A program made the position numbers and the translations under genes. The notes beneath the pieces were generated by a model. The model made no database searches. It was given only the letters and a program-made list of their open reading frames with translations, and was not told the origin of the DNA. DNA of 64,000 bases from Uranotaenia lowii (Eukaryota > Arthropoda > Insecta > Diptera > Culicidae), in contig NC_073691.1 of assembly GCF_029784155.1 (NCBI RefSeq), positions 121,311,474 to 121,375,473 on the forward strand, read 5' to 3'. Positions 21,910-32,950 of this stretch are shown here, piece by piece; the stretch's first letter is position 1; the number at the start of each line of letters is the position of its first letter.

Positions 21910-22295
21910 TTGTTTTAAAAAGAACCGCAAATGAAATGCGTTCTTTTTGTAAATGATTCACGTTTATGATTCTCAAAGATAAGGTGTGGAAATATTGAAA
22001 AACTTTCATCAGAGTGACAGACATGATGGTTTCTAGAAAATATTCTCAACATAATCTAACAGCGGTGTCTAGCCTAATAAAAGAATATCTTTTGATGTTT
22101 CAAAGATTATTAGCTGGAAAGTTAGAGCCTAAACATAATTTTTTGGTTCATTATCCAAGACTTAAACATTACAGTGGTCCAATTTATCGACAGGCGTGCT
22201 TCCGAAATGAGGCCAAGCATCATAATTTGAAAGATAATGCTCACGTTATGAATGTTAGAGGCAGTGTTTCCATCGCTCATGCTTTTTTCCCCTGA
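21910..22295 (+). pseudogene. Uncharacterised insect repeat-protein remnant (KHNFLVHYPR block)
   Basis: The frame reads RTANEMRSFCK, stop, FTFMILKDKVWKY, stop, KTFIRVTDMMVS, then an open stretch with LIKEYLLMFQRLLAGKLEPK, HNFLVHYPRLKHYSGP and FRNEAKHHNLKD. From memory of the family, this order (polar helix, KhhFLxHYP, R-x-E-x-KH) is shared by large uncharacterised, transposon-associated proteins of ants, beetles and other insects that have C2H2 fingers at the N-terminus. The biochemical role is unknown to me. Two in-frame stops upstream mark it as decayed. The fingers at 19964 may be the other end. Confidence 0.5.
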
Positions 22296-22480
22296 AGCAC
22301 TCAACTAACACAATTTGAGTGCTCGCCCTGTGCTATCGGAGACGATTCCTTAACGTTCATCCCCTTTATAAGCAGAATCCGTTCTGAGTGACGCGATTCA
22401 TTTGCTGTAGGGAATGGATATCCCTCAAGAGGTTCTTGCTTCCTGATGCCTCAAGAGGCCGAACGATCGATACTCGCTTG
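22296..22480. other. Short unassigned spacer
   Basis: Contains direct and inverted TCAAGAGG words near 22427-22460. No gene is supported. Confidence 0.3.
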
Positions 22481-22600
22481 CCTTATTGAATATGAATGCC
22501 TCAAGCCAGTATTTTGTGTTGAGGCAAGCATCTTCAAGCTCGGCGCAAAGGATGAGGCAACAACAAATTTTGAATTCTTCAAGCCTCGAGCTTAGCACGA
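22481..22600 (+). repeat. Dispersed repeat, GTTGAGGCAAGCATCTTCAA family, copy 1
   Basis: The segment GAATGCCTCAAG ... GTTGAGGCAAGCATCTTCAA ... CGGCGCAAAGG recurs at 31470-31600 with about 80 percent identity by eye. Both copies translate on the minus strand to a similar LCA-LEDA-LNT string, which reflects shared ancestry of the repeat and not a gene. Class unknown. Confidence 0.6.
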
Positions 22601-22688
22601 GGCGCTGGAAGCTACCTAGAAGGAACTTTTTCAATGCGTGTTGAATAGTGAAATCCAAGGTGCTGTGTGTGGAACAGTTGGTCGCTAA

Positions 22689-23024
22689 CATGACAATGAC
22701 ATGACAATGACATGACAATGACATGACAATGACATGACAATGACATGACAATGACATGACAATGACATGACAATGACATGACAATGACATGACAATGACA
22801 TGACAATGACATGACAATGACATGACAATGACATGACAATGACATGACAATGACATGAGAATGACATGACAATGACATGACAATGACATGACAATGACAT
22901 GACAATGACATGACAATGACATGACAATGACATGACAATGACATGACAATGACATGACAATGACATGACAATGACATGACAATGACATGACAATGACATG
23001 ACAATGACATGACAATGACATGAC
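22689..23024. repeat. 11-bp tandem repeat, about 30 copies
   Basis: The unit is CATGACAATGA (ATGACAATGAC in another phase), repeated almost perfectly over 336 bp. One variant, CATGAGAATGAC, lies near 22854. Because 11 is not a multiple of 3, the minus strand stays open in all three frames, giving spurious 11-residue protein repeats (MSLSCHCHVIV). This is a minisatellite, not coding sequence. Confidence 0.97.
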
Positions 23025-24590
23025 TGTGGTGGAATAGTGTGGGGATAGTTTAAATATATTGAAACTGTTAATGTAATGTTTAAATATAAAATATAGTCCT
23101 TAAAGATATATTATTTATGTTATTGAAAAACTTCTAGAAAACCAAGAGGAATAAATTAAATAGACGACAAATAACGAAAAGCTTTAAATACTCATTCAGT
23201 AATGACAAGCTTGTAATAAATTCAATCTTTTAAAACCAGGGCTTATGAATGTACATAGCATTAAAAAAACACGACTACAGCTCTTTTATATGTAACGTGT
23301 AATTTGATGAAGTAAAACAAAAAAAAAGGAAAATAGGTTTGACAACACTGTTTTGGTGTTTTTGACATTCACTTGACGAGTTCCGCGACGGAAAGACGTC
23401 CTAGTGCGAATAGGACGAGAAAGCAAAGTATGTGAAAAATGTCTTCGTCGTGCGGGTTGAAGACTGATTCACCACAATGGCGTAGTTGGTGGGCCGTGCG
23501 CCACGACTTATACTTTTTTTTCGCGCTCGGATTTAGAAAGTGTGACGACCTATCCAAGGTAAGAGTGACAACCAAAAAGGTACTCGGATACGGAACCACA
23601 AAAGAAAAAGGTAAGGAATCGAAAATAAATAATTTAAAATCTACTTCGGCTTGAGGCATAGTACGGATGATCAAAGCCCCATGCGAAAAAGGCTTTCCAT
23701 CACCGGCACCAGAGTGCGTTAGGCGTGAGTATATGTATTGACTAATACTTCAAAATCTGAAAACTTTGTGTTCGAAGGGCGGTGCGATCGATAGGTAGTA
23801 CGAACCTTATAGGAAACGGAAAACCAAAATCTCACTCATAAATAGTAATTCATTGTTTTTTTATCCTGAATTTACTAAATTTTTACAATTTTTCATTCTA
23901 CCATACTCTGGGTAGAAATGTACGATTGGTTTTACTTGCGTTCATTAGTGTTTTTATTCTCTATCAAACATTGGCTGGACCAAGCTGATGAAATGGTGTG
24001 CTAAGATAAAATAATGGTTACCAAAAAGCTATTAAACATTTTTTTCGAACACTTATTATTAGAAGCAGATTCGTTTTGTAATTTTTTGAAGTTATTAAAA
24101 AAATACGTTTGAGAAATGTCAGTTTCAACTACTTTAATGGTACTTATCAAATTTGATAAATTTAATTTACCAGCGTGAATAATTTGAGAACGAATAATTT
24201 TGATTGTTTACCTATACCCAGAAAATGGTTTTTGAATCCGTCCAAAAGGTGTCGCGTTTGAAAAGAATAAAACCACCACCAGAGTCCGTTGTATTATAAT
24301 GTTGTGTCAAGGCTTATAAAAAAAGGAAATTGAACGTGCATTGGCTTACTGTAGTGCAAAAAGGTGGAATAAACATATAGAATATATTTGCAGGGTTAGT
24401 TCACAGTGAGAAGTTTCGTACTCAAATTGTAGCGAACACTATAAAAATAATCTTATTTTGAAACATGAAACGCTTGAATCATCCTTCTCATTTTTAAAGA
24501 ACGCAAGAAAAGAACCTTGTTCTTGAGATCAAACATTCTGGTGGAAATTGGACTCCTAAAACATTTTTATTTCACTGGATATAGATCAAT
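23025..24590. other. No gene seen
   Basis: AT-rich. A more GC-balanced island at 23380-23720 has open frames on both strands (SSSCGLKTDSPQWRSWWAVR on plus) without a recognisable domain. It may be an exon-like or repeat fragment, but I cannot support either. Confidence 0.3.
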
Positions 24591-24595
24591 CAGAA

Positions 24596-24955
24596 TAATT
24601 TCCCACTGGATTCATATTTTAAGCAGTTTACGATATAATATAATCTCTTGGGCAGAATTGACTGATAAATATTTTTTGTCGTGTTTGCCTGTTATATTTC
24701 ACTTCCTCTATGATGTGTTCGATCATAAACTCTTACAAAATATAAGGTCACCTTAATCTCAGTAGAGAAAGGTAATTCATAGTAATTTTCTACCGAATTC
24801 TTATTCATAAGCAGTTTAAGATATAATCTATCGAACTTGATTGACCGATCAACATAATTAGTGAGCATTTCTGTTTTTCACGTGTTTTTGCATGTAATAT
24901 TTAACATTCTCTACGACGTGTTTTTATCATGAACTCTTAACATAGGATAAGGAAG
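24596..24955. repeat. Diverged tandem duplication, about 190-bp period
   Basis: Copy 1 (about 24596-24750) and copy 2 (about 24785-24955) share an ordered series of words: AAGCAGTTTA, GATATAAT, TTGACTGA versus TTGACCGA, ACGTGTTT versus TCGTGTTT, TATTT-ACATTCTCTACGA versus CACTTCCTCTATGA, and CATGAACTCTTA versus CATAAACTCTTA. Substitutions and indels are many, so the duplication is old. Confidence 0.55.
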
Positions 24956-25877
24956 CTTTTCGAACATGTTTTGCATAAATGATGAGTAATTGAGTACAAT
25001 TAATTGAATTAATAATAGCGATCGTTTTCGATGATACGTATGAGTTTTAATAAAAATATATAAATGTTTTCCAATGATGGTTAGGTTTCCATTGAACCGG
25101 TTATGTTATGAATCATTAAAGGTTCTGAGGCCATTTCCGTTCGTGTTCTTCCAGTGGAATATTCCCTTATTCAATAGAAGTGACTTAGTATTTATTTTTA
25201 GTAAAATCACTAGATCGTTCAGACAAACCAACGAAAAAGGTTGATTCTACTGACAAATTCCAATAATTTTATAAAGATGCGTTGTATTCAGCTCTAAATT
25301 GGAAACCAAGTAAATTGAAATTAAATTAAAATATTGATTATTGAGTTTTTTTTACTCTATTTTTTTTATTTATTTTTCACATGTTGGTTTTGTCAAATTT
25401 ATATTAAGGTAAATGTGTAGATAAATTTTTAAAGATTAAGAAATAAAAACATCACCATAATTTGAAAACTCTTTTTGTTTCATGATGCATAAATGGTTTA
25501 TGAGTGCTCAAATCTAATACTTATTATTATAATTTATTAGAGAACTTTTAACCACCCGGGTCATTCGGGTCAAATCGAATACTGATAATAAAAAAAAAAA
25601 ATGTTCGATCGTATGAATAAGAACAACCATCATTCTGTATTCGGTGTGGCTAGAGTTTGAGGAGTAAAGTAAAAATGTGTCATTATGTTTCATGAACAAG
25701 AATTTCGTCATTCTTTGCGTTCTTATGCTGTTTGAATGATTGAGGTCACTTGGTGAGTACGTAAGAAGTTTTTGTACAGGGATTCAAGCAGCCTAATGTA
25801 GTTGGAATAGAAACATTCGAGACCAAATATAACTTAGGCTGAAGGCAAATAAAATTATTTTTTTTATTTAAAAGAGC
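24956..25877. other. No gene seen
   Basis: AT-rich sequence with homopolymer tracts. No frame or bounded repeat is supported. Confidence 0.4.
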
Positions 25878-25905
25878 CTGACTGGCTGACTGACTGACTG
25901 ACTGA
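25878..25905. repeat. (GACT)n microsatellite
   Basis: Short run of GACT units immediately before the 42-bp minisatellite. Confidence 0.9.
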
Positions 25906-25934
25906 AGAATGACTCAAAAGTAAAGAATAAAAGA

Positions 25935-26790
25935 TGGCATTGGAAAATCATGACCAAAGATTTTTTAAAAAAGACGGCATGGAAAGGCATGACCCTGTAG
26001 TAATTTTTGTAAAAGATGGCATGGAAAGGCATGCCCCTTTAAACAATTTTGATAAAAAAAAAATGGTATGGAAAAGCAGACCCTATCACAAAAAGTGATT
26101 CAAAATATCAAGGGATTGGCATGGCCCTATAGTAAAATTGAATAAACGAAGGCATGAAAAAAAAACATGACCTAAGATTTTTTGTAAAAGATGGCATGGA
26201 AAGGCATGACCCTGAAGTAATTTTTGTAAAAGATGGCATGGAAAGGCATGACCCTGTAGTAATTTTTGTAAAAGATGGCATGGAAAGGCATGACCCTGTA
26301 GTAATTTTTGTAAAAGATGGCATGGAAAGGCATGACCCTGTAGTAATTTTTGTAAAAGATGGCATGGAAAGGCATGACCCTGTAGTAATTTTTGTAAAAG
26401 ATGGCATGGAAAGGCATGACCCTGAAGTAATATTTGTAAAAGATGGCATGGAAAGGCATGACCCTGAAGTAATTTTTGTAAAAGATGGCATGGAAAGGCA
26501 TGACCCTGAAGTAATTTTTGTAAAAGATGGCATGGAAAGGCATGACCCTGAAGTAATTTTTGTAAAAGATGGCATGGAAAGGCATGCCCCTTTAAACAAT
26601 TTTGAAAAAAAATGGAATGGAAAAGCAAACCCTATCACAAAAATTGATCCAAAATAGAAAGGGAATGGCATGGCCCTATAGCAAAATTGAATAAAAGATG
26701 GCATGGGAAAACATGACAAAAGTTTTGGTAAAAGACGGCATGGAAAGGCATGACCCAGTAGTAATTTTTGTAAAAGATGGCATGAAAAGA
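25935..26790. repeat. 42-bp minisatellite with flanking higher-order duplication
   Basis: The core (about 26187-26590) holds roughly ten units of 42 bp built around GATGGCATGGAAAGGCATGA followed by CCCTGTAGTAATTTTTGTAA, with GTAG/GAAG variants. A diverged block (GGCATGCCCCTTTAAACAAT to GGCATGGCCCTATAG) occurs on both sides, at about 26028-26170 and 26582-26720, so a larger unit was duplicated. Because 42 is a multiple of 3, several frames on both strands stay open, producing 14-residue protein repeats (DGMERHDPVVIFVK on plus). I see no start context, signal or domain that makes any of them a gene. Confidence 0.95.
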
Positions 26791-26799
26791 GTCTAGTGT

Positions 26800-29471
26800 C
26801 AAGGCCACGAGTTGAAAGTCTAGAGTTTAGAGTCAAAAGATGGAAATAAGGAGTCATAGGTTGAAGAGTCATGCATCGAATGTCAAGTTTCCAGACTTTG
26901 AAATTGAAAATCGAGATCCAAGTTTCAAATGTGAAAGGTCTTGTGTCAAGACCACGAGTTAAAACTCAAGAGTTGAGAGTCACTAGATGGAAAAAAGGAA
27001 TCATACGTTGAAGAGTCATGCATCGAATGTCAAGTTTCTAGACTTTGAAATTGAAAATCAAGAGTCAATAGATGGAAGTAAGGAGTCATAAGTTGAAGAG
27101 TCATGCATCGAATGTCAAGTTTCCAGACTTTGAAATTGAAAATCGAGAGTCAAAGTTCAAATGTGAAGAGTCTAGTGTCAAGGCCACGAGTTGAAAGTCT
27201 ATAGTTGAGAGTTAATAGATGGAAGTAAGGAGTCATAGGTTGAAGAGTCATGCATCGAATGTCAAGTTTCTAGACTTTGAAATTGAAAATCGAGAGTCAA
27301 GGTTCAAATGTGAAGAGTCTAGTGTCAAGGCCACGGATTGAAAGTCTATAGTTGAGAGTCAATAGATGAAAGTAAGGAGTCATAGGTTGAAGAGTCATGC
27401 ATCGAATGTCAAGTGTCCAGACTTTGAAATTGAAAATCGAGATCCAAGTTTCAAATGTGAAAGGACTTGTGTCAAGGCCACGAGTTAAAATTCAAGAGTT
27501 GAGAGTCAATAGATGGAAATAAGGAGTCATACGTTGAAGAGTCATGCATCGAATGTCAAGTTTCTAGACTTAGAAATTGAAAATCGAGAGTCAATAGATG
27601 AAAGTAATGAGTCATAGGTTGAAGAGTCATGCATCAATTGTCAAGTGTTTAGACTTTGAAATTGAAAATCGAGAGTCAAGGTTCAAATGTGAAGAGTCTA
27701 GTGTCAAGGCCACGAATTGAAAGTCTAAAGTTAAGAGTCAATAGATGAAAGTAAGGAGTCATAGGTTGAAGAGTCATGCATCAAATGTCAAGTTTCTAGA
27801 CTTAGAAATTGAAAATCGAGAGTCAATAGATGAAAGTAAGGAGTCATAAGTTGAAGAGTCATGCATCGAATGTCAAGTTTCCAGACTTTGAAATTGAAAA
27901 TCGAGATCCAAGTTTCAAATGTGAAAGGACTTGTGTCAAGACCACGAGTTAAAATTCAAGAGTTGAGAGTCACTAGATGGAAAAAAGGAATCATACGTTG
28001 AAGAGTCATGCATCGAATGTCAAGTTTCTAGACTTTGAAATTGAAAATCAAGAGTCAAGGTTCAAATGTGAAGAGTCTAGCGTCAAGACCACGAGTTGAA
28101 AGTCTAAGTTAAGAGTCAATAGATGAAAGTAAGGAGTCATAGGTTGAAGAGTCATGAATCGAATGTCAAGTTTCTAGACTTTGAAATTGAAAATCGAGAG
28201 TCAAGGTTCAAATGTCAAGAGTCTAGTGTCAAGGCCACGGATTGAAAGTCTAGAGTTGAGAGTTAATAGATGGAAGTAAGGAGTCATAGGTTGAAGAGTC
28301 ATGCATCGAATGTCAAGTGTCCAGACTTTGAAATTGAAAATCGAGATCCAAGTTTCAAATGTGAAAGGACTTGTGTCAAGGCCACGAGTTAAAATTCAAG
28401 AGTTGAGAGTCAATAGATGGAAATAAGGAATCATACGTTGAAGAGTCATGCATCGAATGTCAAGTGTCCAGACTTTGAAATTGAAAATCGAGATCCAAGT
28501 TTCAAATGTGAAAGGACTTGTGTCAAGGCCACGAGTTAAAATTCAAGAGTTGAGAGTCAATAGATGGAAATAAGGAGTCATACGTTGAAGAGTCATGCAT
28601 CGAATGTCAAGTTTCTAGACTTAGAAATTGAAAATCGAGAGTAAATAGATGAAAGTAAGGAGTCATAGGTTGAAGAGTCATGCATCAATTGTCAAGTGTT
28701 TAGACTTTGAAATTGAAAATCGAGAGTCAAGGTTCAAATGTGAAGAGTCAAGTGTCAAGGCCACGAATTGAAAGTCTAAAGTTAAGAGTCAATAGATGAA
28801 AGTAAGGAGTCATAGGTTGAAGAGTCATGCATCAAATGTCAAGTTTCTAGACTTAGAAATTGAAAATCGAGAGTCAATAGATGAAAGTAAGGAGTCATAA
28901 GTTGAAGAGTCATGCATCGAATGTCAAGTTTCCAGACTTTGAAATTGAAAATCGAGAGTCAAGGTTCAAATGTGAAGAGTCTAGTGTCAAGGCCACGAGT
29001 TGAAAGTCTATAGTTGAGAGTTAATAGATGGAAGTAAGGAGTCATAGGTTGAAGAGTCATTCATCGAATGTCAAGTTTCTAGACTTTGAAATTGAAAATC
29101 GATAGTTAATAGATGGAAGTAAGGAGTCATAAGTTGAAGAGTCATGCATCGAATGTCAAGTTTCTAGACTTTGAAATTGAAAATCGAGAGTCAAGGTTCA
29201 AATGTGAAGAGTCTAGTGTCAAGGCCACGGATTGAAAGTCTATAGTTGAGAGTCAATAGATGAAAGTAAGGAGTCATAGGTTGAAGAGTCATGCATCGAA
29301 TGTCAAGTGTCCAGACTTTGAAATTGAAAATCGAGATCCAAGTTTCAAATGTGAAAGGACTTGTGTCAAGGCCACGAGTTAAAATTCAAGAGTTGAGAGT
29401 CAATAGATGGAAATAAGGAGTCATACGTTGAAGAGTCATGCATCGAATGTCAAGTTTCTAGACTTAGAAAT
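26800..29471. repeat. 147-bp satellite array, 21 units, with an 85-bp short variant
   Basis: Using GAGTCATGCATCGAATGTCA as marker, 21 units begin between 26871 and 29438. Spacings are 147 (146-148) bp for fourteen intervals and exactly 85 bp for six, the short form lacking about 62 bp. Long and short units alternate in a non-random order. A block at 27544-27900 recurs at 28595-28950 with a constant 1051-bp offset, a higher-order repeat. Every unit is rich in GAGTC/AAGTC words. The array ends abruptly at 29471. No open frame is supported. Confidence 0.95.
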
Positions 29472-29546
29472 TGTTATCTTATTTTAATCGCCGCCGGGAT
29501 ATATTCTTATTTAATTTTTGGCATTTCGGCGAGTTGTGAAAATTCA
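29472..29546 (+). repeat. 75-bp direct repeat, copy 1 (satellite boundary)
   Basis: Begins TGTTATCTTATTTTAATCGC and ends GTGAAAATTCA. It is identical, by eye, to 30018-30092. It forms the right border of the 147-bp satellite. Confidence 0.9.
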
Positions 29547-29705
29547 AGGTAGAATATTTAGAAAGAACATGAAAGTATTATAGGTGGAAAGATCAAAGCT
29601 AGAGCGCTTTGGGTAGAAGAAATTGAATAGTTGGTGAAAATGTGAGCAGGGCTTTTGTTGTGTGAACAGCTTTTGAACTACTTGCGTGATTCTTTGCCGC
29701 GCGCC

Positions 29706-29764
29706 GTTTCAATGTTGATAGGAAGCGATGAAGAAACCCATCGCATTCCTACCCACATTGAAAC
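29706..29764 (+). other. Strong imperfect hairpin, about 59 nt
   Basis: GTTTCAATGT pairs with ACATTGAAAC, AGGAA with TTCCT, and GCGATG with CATCGC. A 4x4 internal loop, one bulged A and an 8-nt terminal loop (AAGAAACC) separate the stems. This is about 21 paired bases. The shape resembles a microRNA precursor, but it could equally be a palindromic transposon end. Expression is unknown. Confidence 0.5.
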
Positions 29765-29925
29765 ACGGACGGGTCGAACACATGTGAGATTGTGTCCGAC
29801 CGGGCAAAAAATCACCCAAGCAGCGCTCACATGTGCTGTTCTATTGCTAAGCCAATTCTATCGATGCGTGCTACTTTTTCAGGTACTTCGGATAATTGCT
29901 ACTTTTTGTTTTCGCATATTATCCA

Positions 29926-30134
29926 TCCGATGCCTTACTTTTTTGCCAAATGCATCGTGGTGAATTGTGTTGTAATTTTTGTTATCCCATTTCCCCCCTT
30001 CTTTAGCCAAGTGATTCTGTTATCTTATTTTAATCGCCGCCGGGATATATTCTTATTTAATTTTTGGCATTTCGGCGAGTTGTGAAAATTCACAATTCAC
30101 CACGATGCATTTGGCAAAAAAGTAAGGCATCGGA
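29926..30134. repeat. Perfect 44-bp inverted repeat enclosing 121 bp
   Basis: The left arm 29926-29969 (TCCGATGCCTTACTTTTTTG ... GAATTGTG) is the exact reverse complement of the right arm 30091-30134. The right arm abuts the end of the second 75-bp direct repeat (30018-30092). The arrangement suggests a small foldback or hairpin-type duplication event. Confidence 0.9.
30018..30092 (+). repeat. 75-bp direct repeat, copy 2
   Basis: Identical, by eye, to 29472-29546, with copy starts 546 bp apart. Perfect identity points to a recent duplication or conversion. Confidence 0.9.
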
Positions 30135-30618
30135 CGAACGTGTTAAATAAAACTATTTCATCAGATGAACAATAGAATGAAAATAAAAATTCAGCAATAA
30201 TAATGATGATCAATCATGGATAGAAATTCTCATTGAAATATTTTTGTTCTTTATACTCATCAGAATATGACAACTTGTTATTGGAAGAAATGAGAAATAG
30301 AAATTTAGAATTGGAATACAACATAAAAGTTCCAAATATGAAGATAAAATTCTGAAATTCATTAAAAAATCAAAGCTCTGAACAAAAAAAAATCAAATTT
30401 CAATATTGCAATAAAATATAGCTTTTAAATAACGAATTATGTTTTTGAATAAGAATAAAAAATTTAATCCAGTAACTTTTTAAATACAAATACATACATA
30501 GAATAAAAATACAAATTTATCAAATAAAAATGAATTATAATTACCGATATGCCAAAAACTTGAAAAAAAAATTATGTTAGAAACATAAATTATGAACATA
30601 ATTTATGTAGGCTTAGGT

Positions 30619-31377
30619 CAGTGTTGAGCAGTCTTTTGAACCAAAGGGTCAGTTTGAACTCGAAATCTTTTCGACAGTTTTCAATAATTTGCAGAACATA
30701 ATAGCACAAGAACGTTGATTTTTAAACAATAACAAATTCGTAGAAAAGAAAATTAAAAAGTTTAATCAAACAATTTAGAAGTTGAACATGTCTGTGTAAG
30801 TTGTGTGATGAGTATTAGATCAAAATCTGTTTTTGTGGTTATTTTTTAAATAATTCTAATTGATGATGAAATACAAATGCGCTTCTATTCCAATTATTAA
30901 TGATTACAATTTTTTGCCAGATTTGATTGGTAACGAAACTTGCGTTTTTGTTCAATTCGTTAAAATTATTATCAGTAAAGTATATTTATCAAACAACACT
31001 GTGATGGACAGAAATGAAATAATAATCATAACCATGTTCTTTTCAGTGGTGTTTCGATTATTTTACTAGAATTTAAATTACTATAAAAAAGTTCAACCAA
31101 ATGATTGTGAGGTAAATGCAAAATAAAACACGTTAAGTGCATATTTGAACAAACCATTAACATATCATTCATCTCCGATTTAGTATTAAAAAAATTAATA
31201 TAATTTGAGAATACATTCGCAGGCCACAGCCAGGTCGCAACCAGCCCGCAGGACACGTTTTGTTCATTTCTGGTTTATGTATTATTAATGCAATCTGTCT
31301 TAAATATTCTTATACGAGAATTGAAAAAAATTTTTTTTTAAGAAATGCTCGGTAGGCTGAAATTTGCTTATCCCTGG
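30619..31377. mobile_element. Possible non-autonomous hAT element
   Basis: The left end reads CAGTGTTGAGCAGTCTTTTG. The right end, read inward, reads CAGGGATAAGCAAATTTCAG. Both fit the CAGNGNTNAGCA style of hAT termini. AACCAAAGGGTC near the left and GCAGGCCACAGCCAGGTCGC near the right resemble interior words of such elements. I found no matching 8-bp flanks, so the limits are uncertain. The interior is AT-rich without a transposase. Confidence 0.35.
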
Positions 31378-31469
31378 TTTGAAAAATTCCAATTGAAGAA
31401 TGAATTTCAAATTTCGTTTGAAAATATGGAAATATGTCATATTTCAAATAGTTTTTCCAGCAATCAAAA

Positions 31470-31600
31470 CCATATTGAAATTGAATTTGAATGCCTCATG
31501 CCGACAGCTTGTGTTGAGGCGAGCATCTTCAAGCCCGGCGCAAAGGTTGAAGCAACAACAACGATAACCAAACGATTCGCACAAGTCGTTTGAAGCTAAA
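31470..31600 (+). repeat. Dispersed repeat, GTTGAGGCGAGCATCTTCAA family, copy 2
   Basis: Second copy of the 22481-22600 repeat, with TTGAATTTGAATGCCTCATG at its left. Open frames across it on the minus strand (31444-31866) are explained by the repeat. Confidence 0.6.
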
Positions 31601-32667
31601 GGAAAGCGCCCAACATGCGGTGCAAAGAGGGAAAGAAAAAAAGAACGAAAAAAAGAACAAAAAAACGAGCTGCCCGCCTGTGGTAGCTGAGCAATAGCAG
31701 AATTATCCTTAAGCATTCGAACCAGGCGCAAACAAGGCAATTCGACATTGTGTGTGCCTTCGAATTCGGTTGCCTCAAGCTTGGAGGTCGTGATGAGTGA
31801 GTTCCATTCGTTTGCTTTTTCAATTTTGCTTCCTCGAATGCATATTACTTCATGAACACCAGCCAAGTTGAGTGAGTGTCCTTCGTGTTTTTGTGTATTT
31901 TCCCCTCTTCAAAGCATCGTTCACTCGCGAGTGTAGCGTTGAACGAGGCGAGGATCTTCAATTCGTACTCGTTTTATTTGAAACACTGGTTAGAGGGAAC
32001 AAAGCTTATATTTTATGTTTGGAATCATGTTAAATTGTAGCATCTATAATAAGAGTTCTCAAAACGTGATGTCTTCGACAGATTATATTAAAGGTTCGAT
32101 GCTTTCACGTCCTTTTTGTAACCAAATAATAAACTTTTCTTATGATAGAATACAATGATGTATTTTCAAACCAAATTCGTTTTAAAGTGTTATTGTTTAA
32201 ATCTGGGCAATTCATAGAGAAGAAAAAAAAATGTATGAAATTGAAAAACTTAATAAGTTCAATGAAAAAATTGAAATTGGTCAACAGGAGTTTTAAGCAT
32301 ACATTATTTAGCTCATAAATCAGTGCATAGTACTAGAACGTCAAGTACCGTCAACTGGCAACACTTTTCAACTTCAATGATTTCTAAAAACTTAATTTCC
32401 ATAATAATTAAGATAAGATAATTATACCGCTTGTACATCAAAATTTTTAAGGTTGATGGAACATCAAATCATTATCGTCAAATAAATGAATGGTTTCACC
32501 AGTTTGTTTTTTTGAATTGACAAAAACATGCAATTTTCACCTTACTAAGAAAAAGGGAAGTTGAAACATACTTTGGTTTTTAAAGAAAAATCAAATGAAA
32601 TTTTTTAGTAATATTCGAATGTGTATTTTTTCTATCAAGAATCTTTTCAAAGAAATAGCATAAGGGC
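31601..32667. other. No gene seen
   Basis: A purine-rich tract (GAAAGAAAAAAAGAACGAAAAA region, 31628-31668) is followed by AT-rich DNA. No gene or bounded element. Confidence 0.4.
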
Positions 32668-32925
32668 GCTGCATACATTTAGGGGTAAAAAAAATCTACT
32701 AGCTGAAATGAATGTTTGGATGGATAAAATTTTGAAATTAACAAACGCGTAATGCAAAACAATCATATTTCAGCATTTGGAAACGAGATTTCAAAGTTGA
32801 ATCTTTGATTTGCATTTTGATGCATTTTAGCCCAGACTGTTAACTGAATTATAAAAATATTTTTAAACAAATATTTGGTTTGTCCGAAAAATATTTTTAC
32901 ACCAACAGTGTTGGTATCGGATAAT
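32668..32925 (-). repeat. Dispersed repeat, inverted copy of 5066-5226
   Basis: GCTGCATACATTTAGGGGTA at the left and ACACCAACAGTGTTGGTAT at the right are the reverse complements of the two ends of the 5066-5226 repeat. The interior is longer here. A third partial end (GCTGCATACATCTAGGGG) lies near 33312, inside the following MITE. Confidence 0.55.
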
Positions 32926-32950
32926 AAAAGCAATATGAAGTTTGAAGGTA

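Noticed and set aside
22425..23021. 198-codon minus-strand frame of MSLSCHCHVIV repeats
   Set aside because: It is the translation of an 11-bp minisatellite that is open in all three frames. No gene evidence.
26108..26872. 254-codon minus-strand frame over the 42-bp repeats
   Set aside because: Unit length is a multiple of 3, so several frames on both strands stay open. No start context or domain.
26800..29471. CRISPR-like array
   Set aside because: The whole 147-bp unit is conserved, without unique spacers, and the sequence is eukaryotic. It is a satellite.
31444..31866. 140-codon minus-strand frame as a host gene
   Set aside because: Part of it matches the dispersed repeat also found at 22481-22600.
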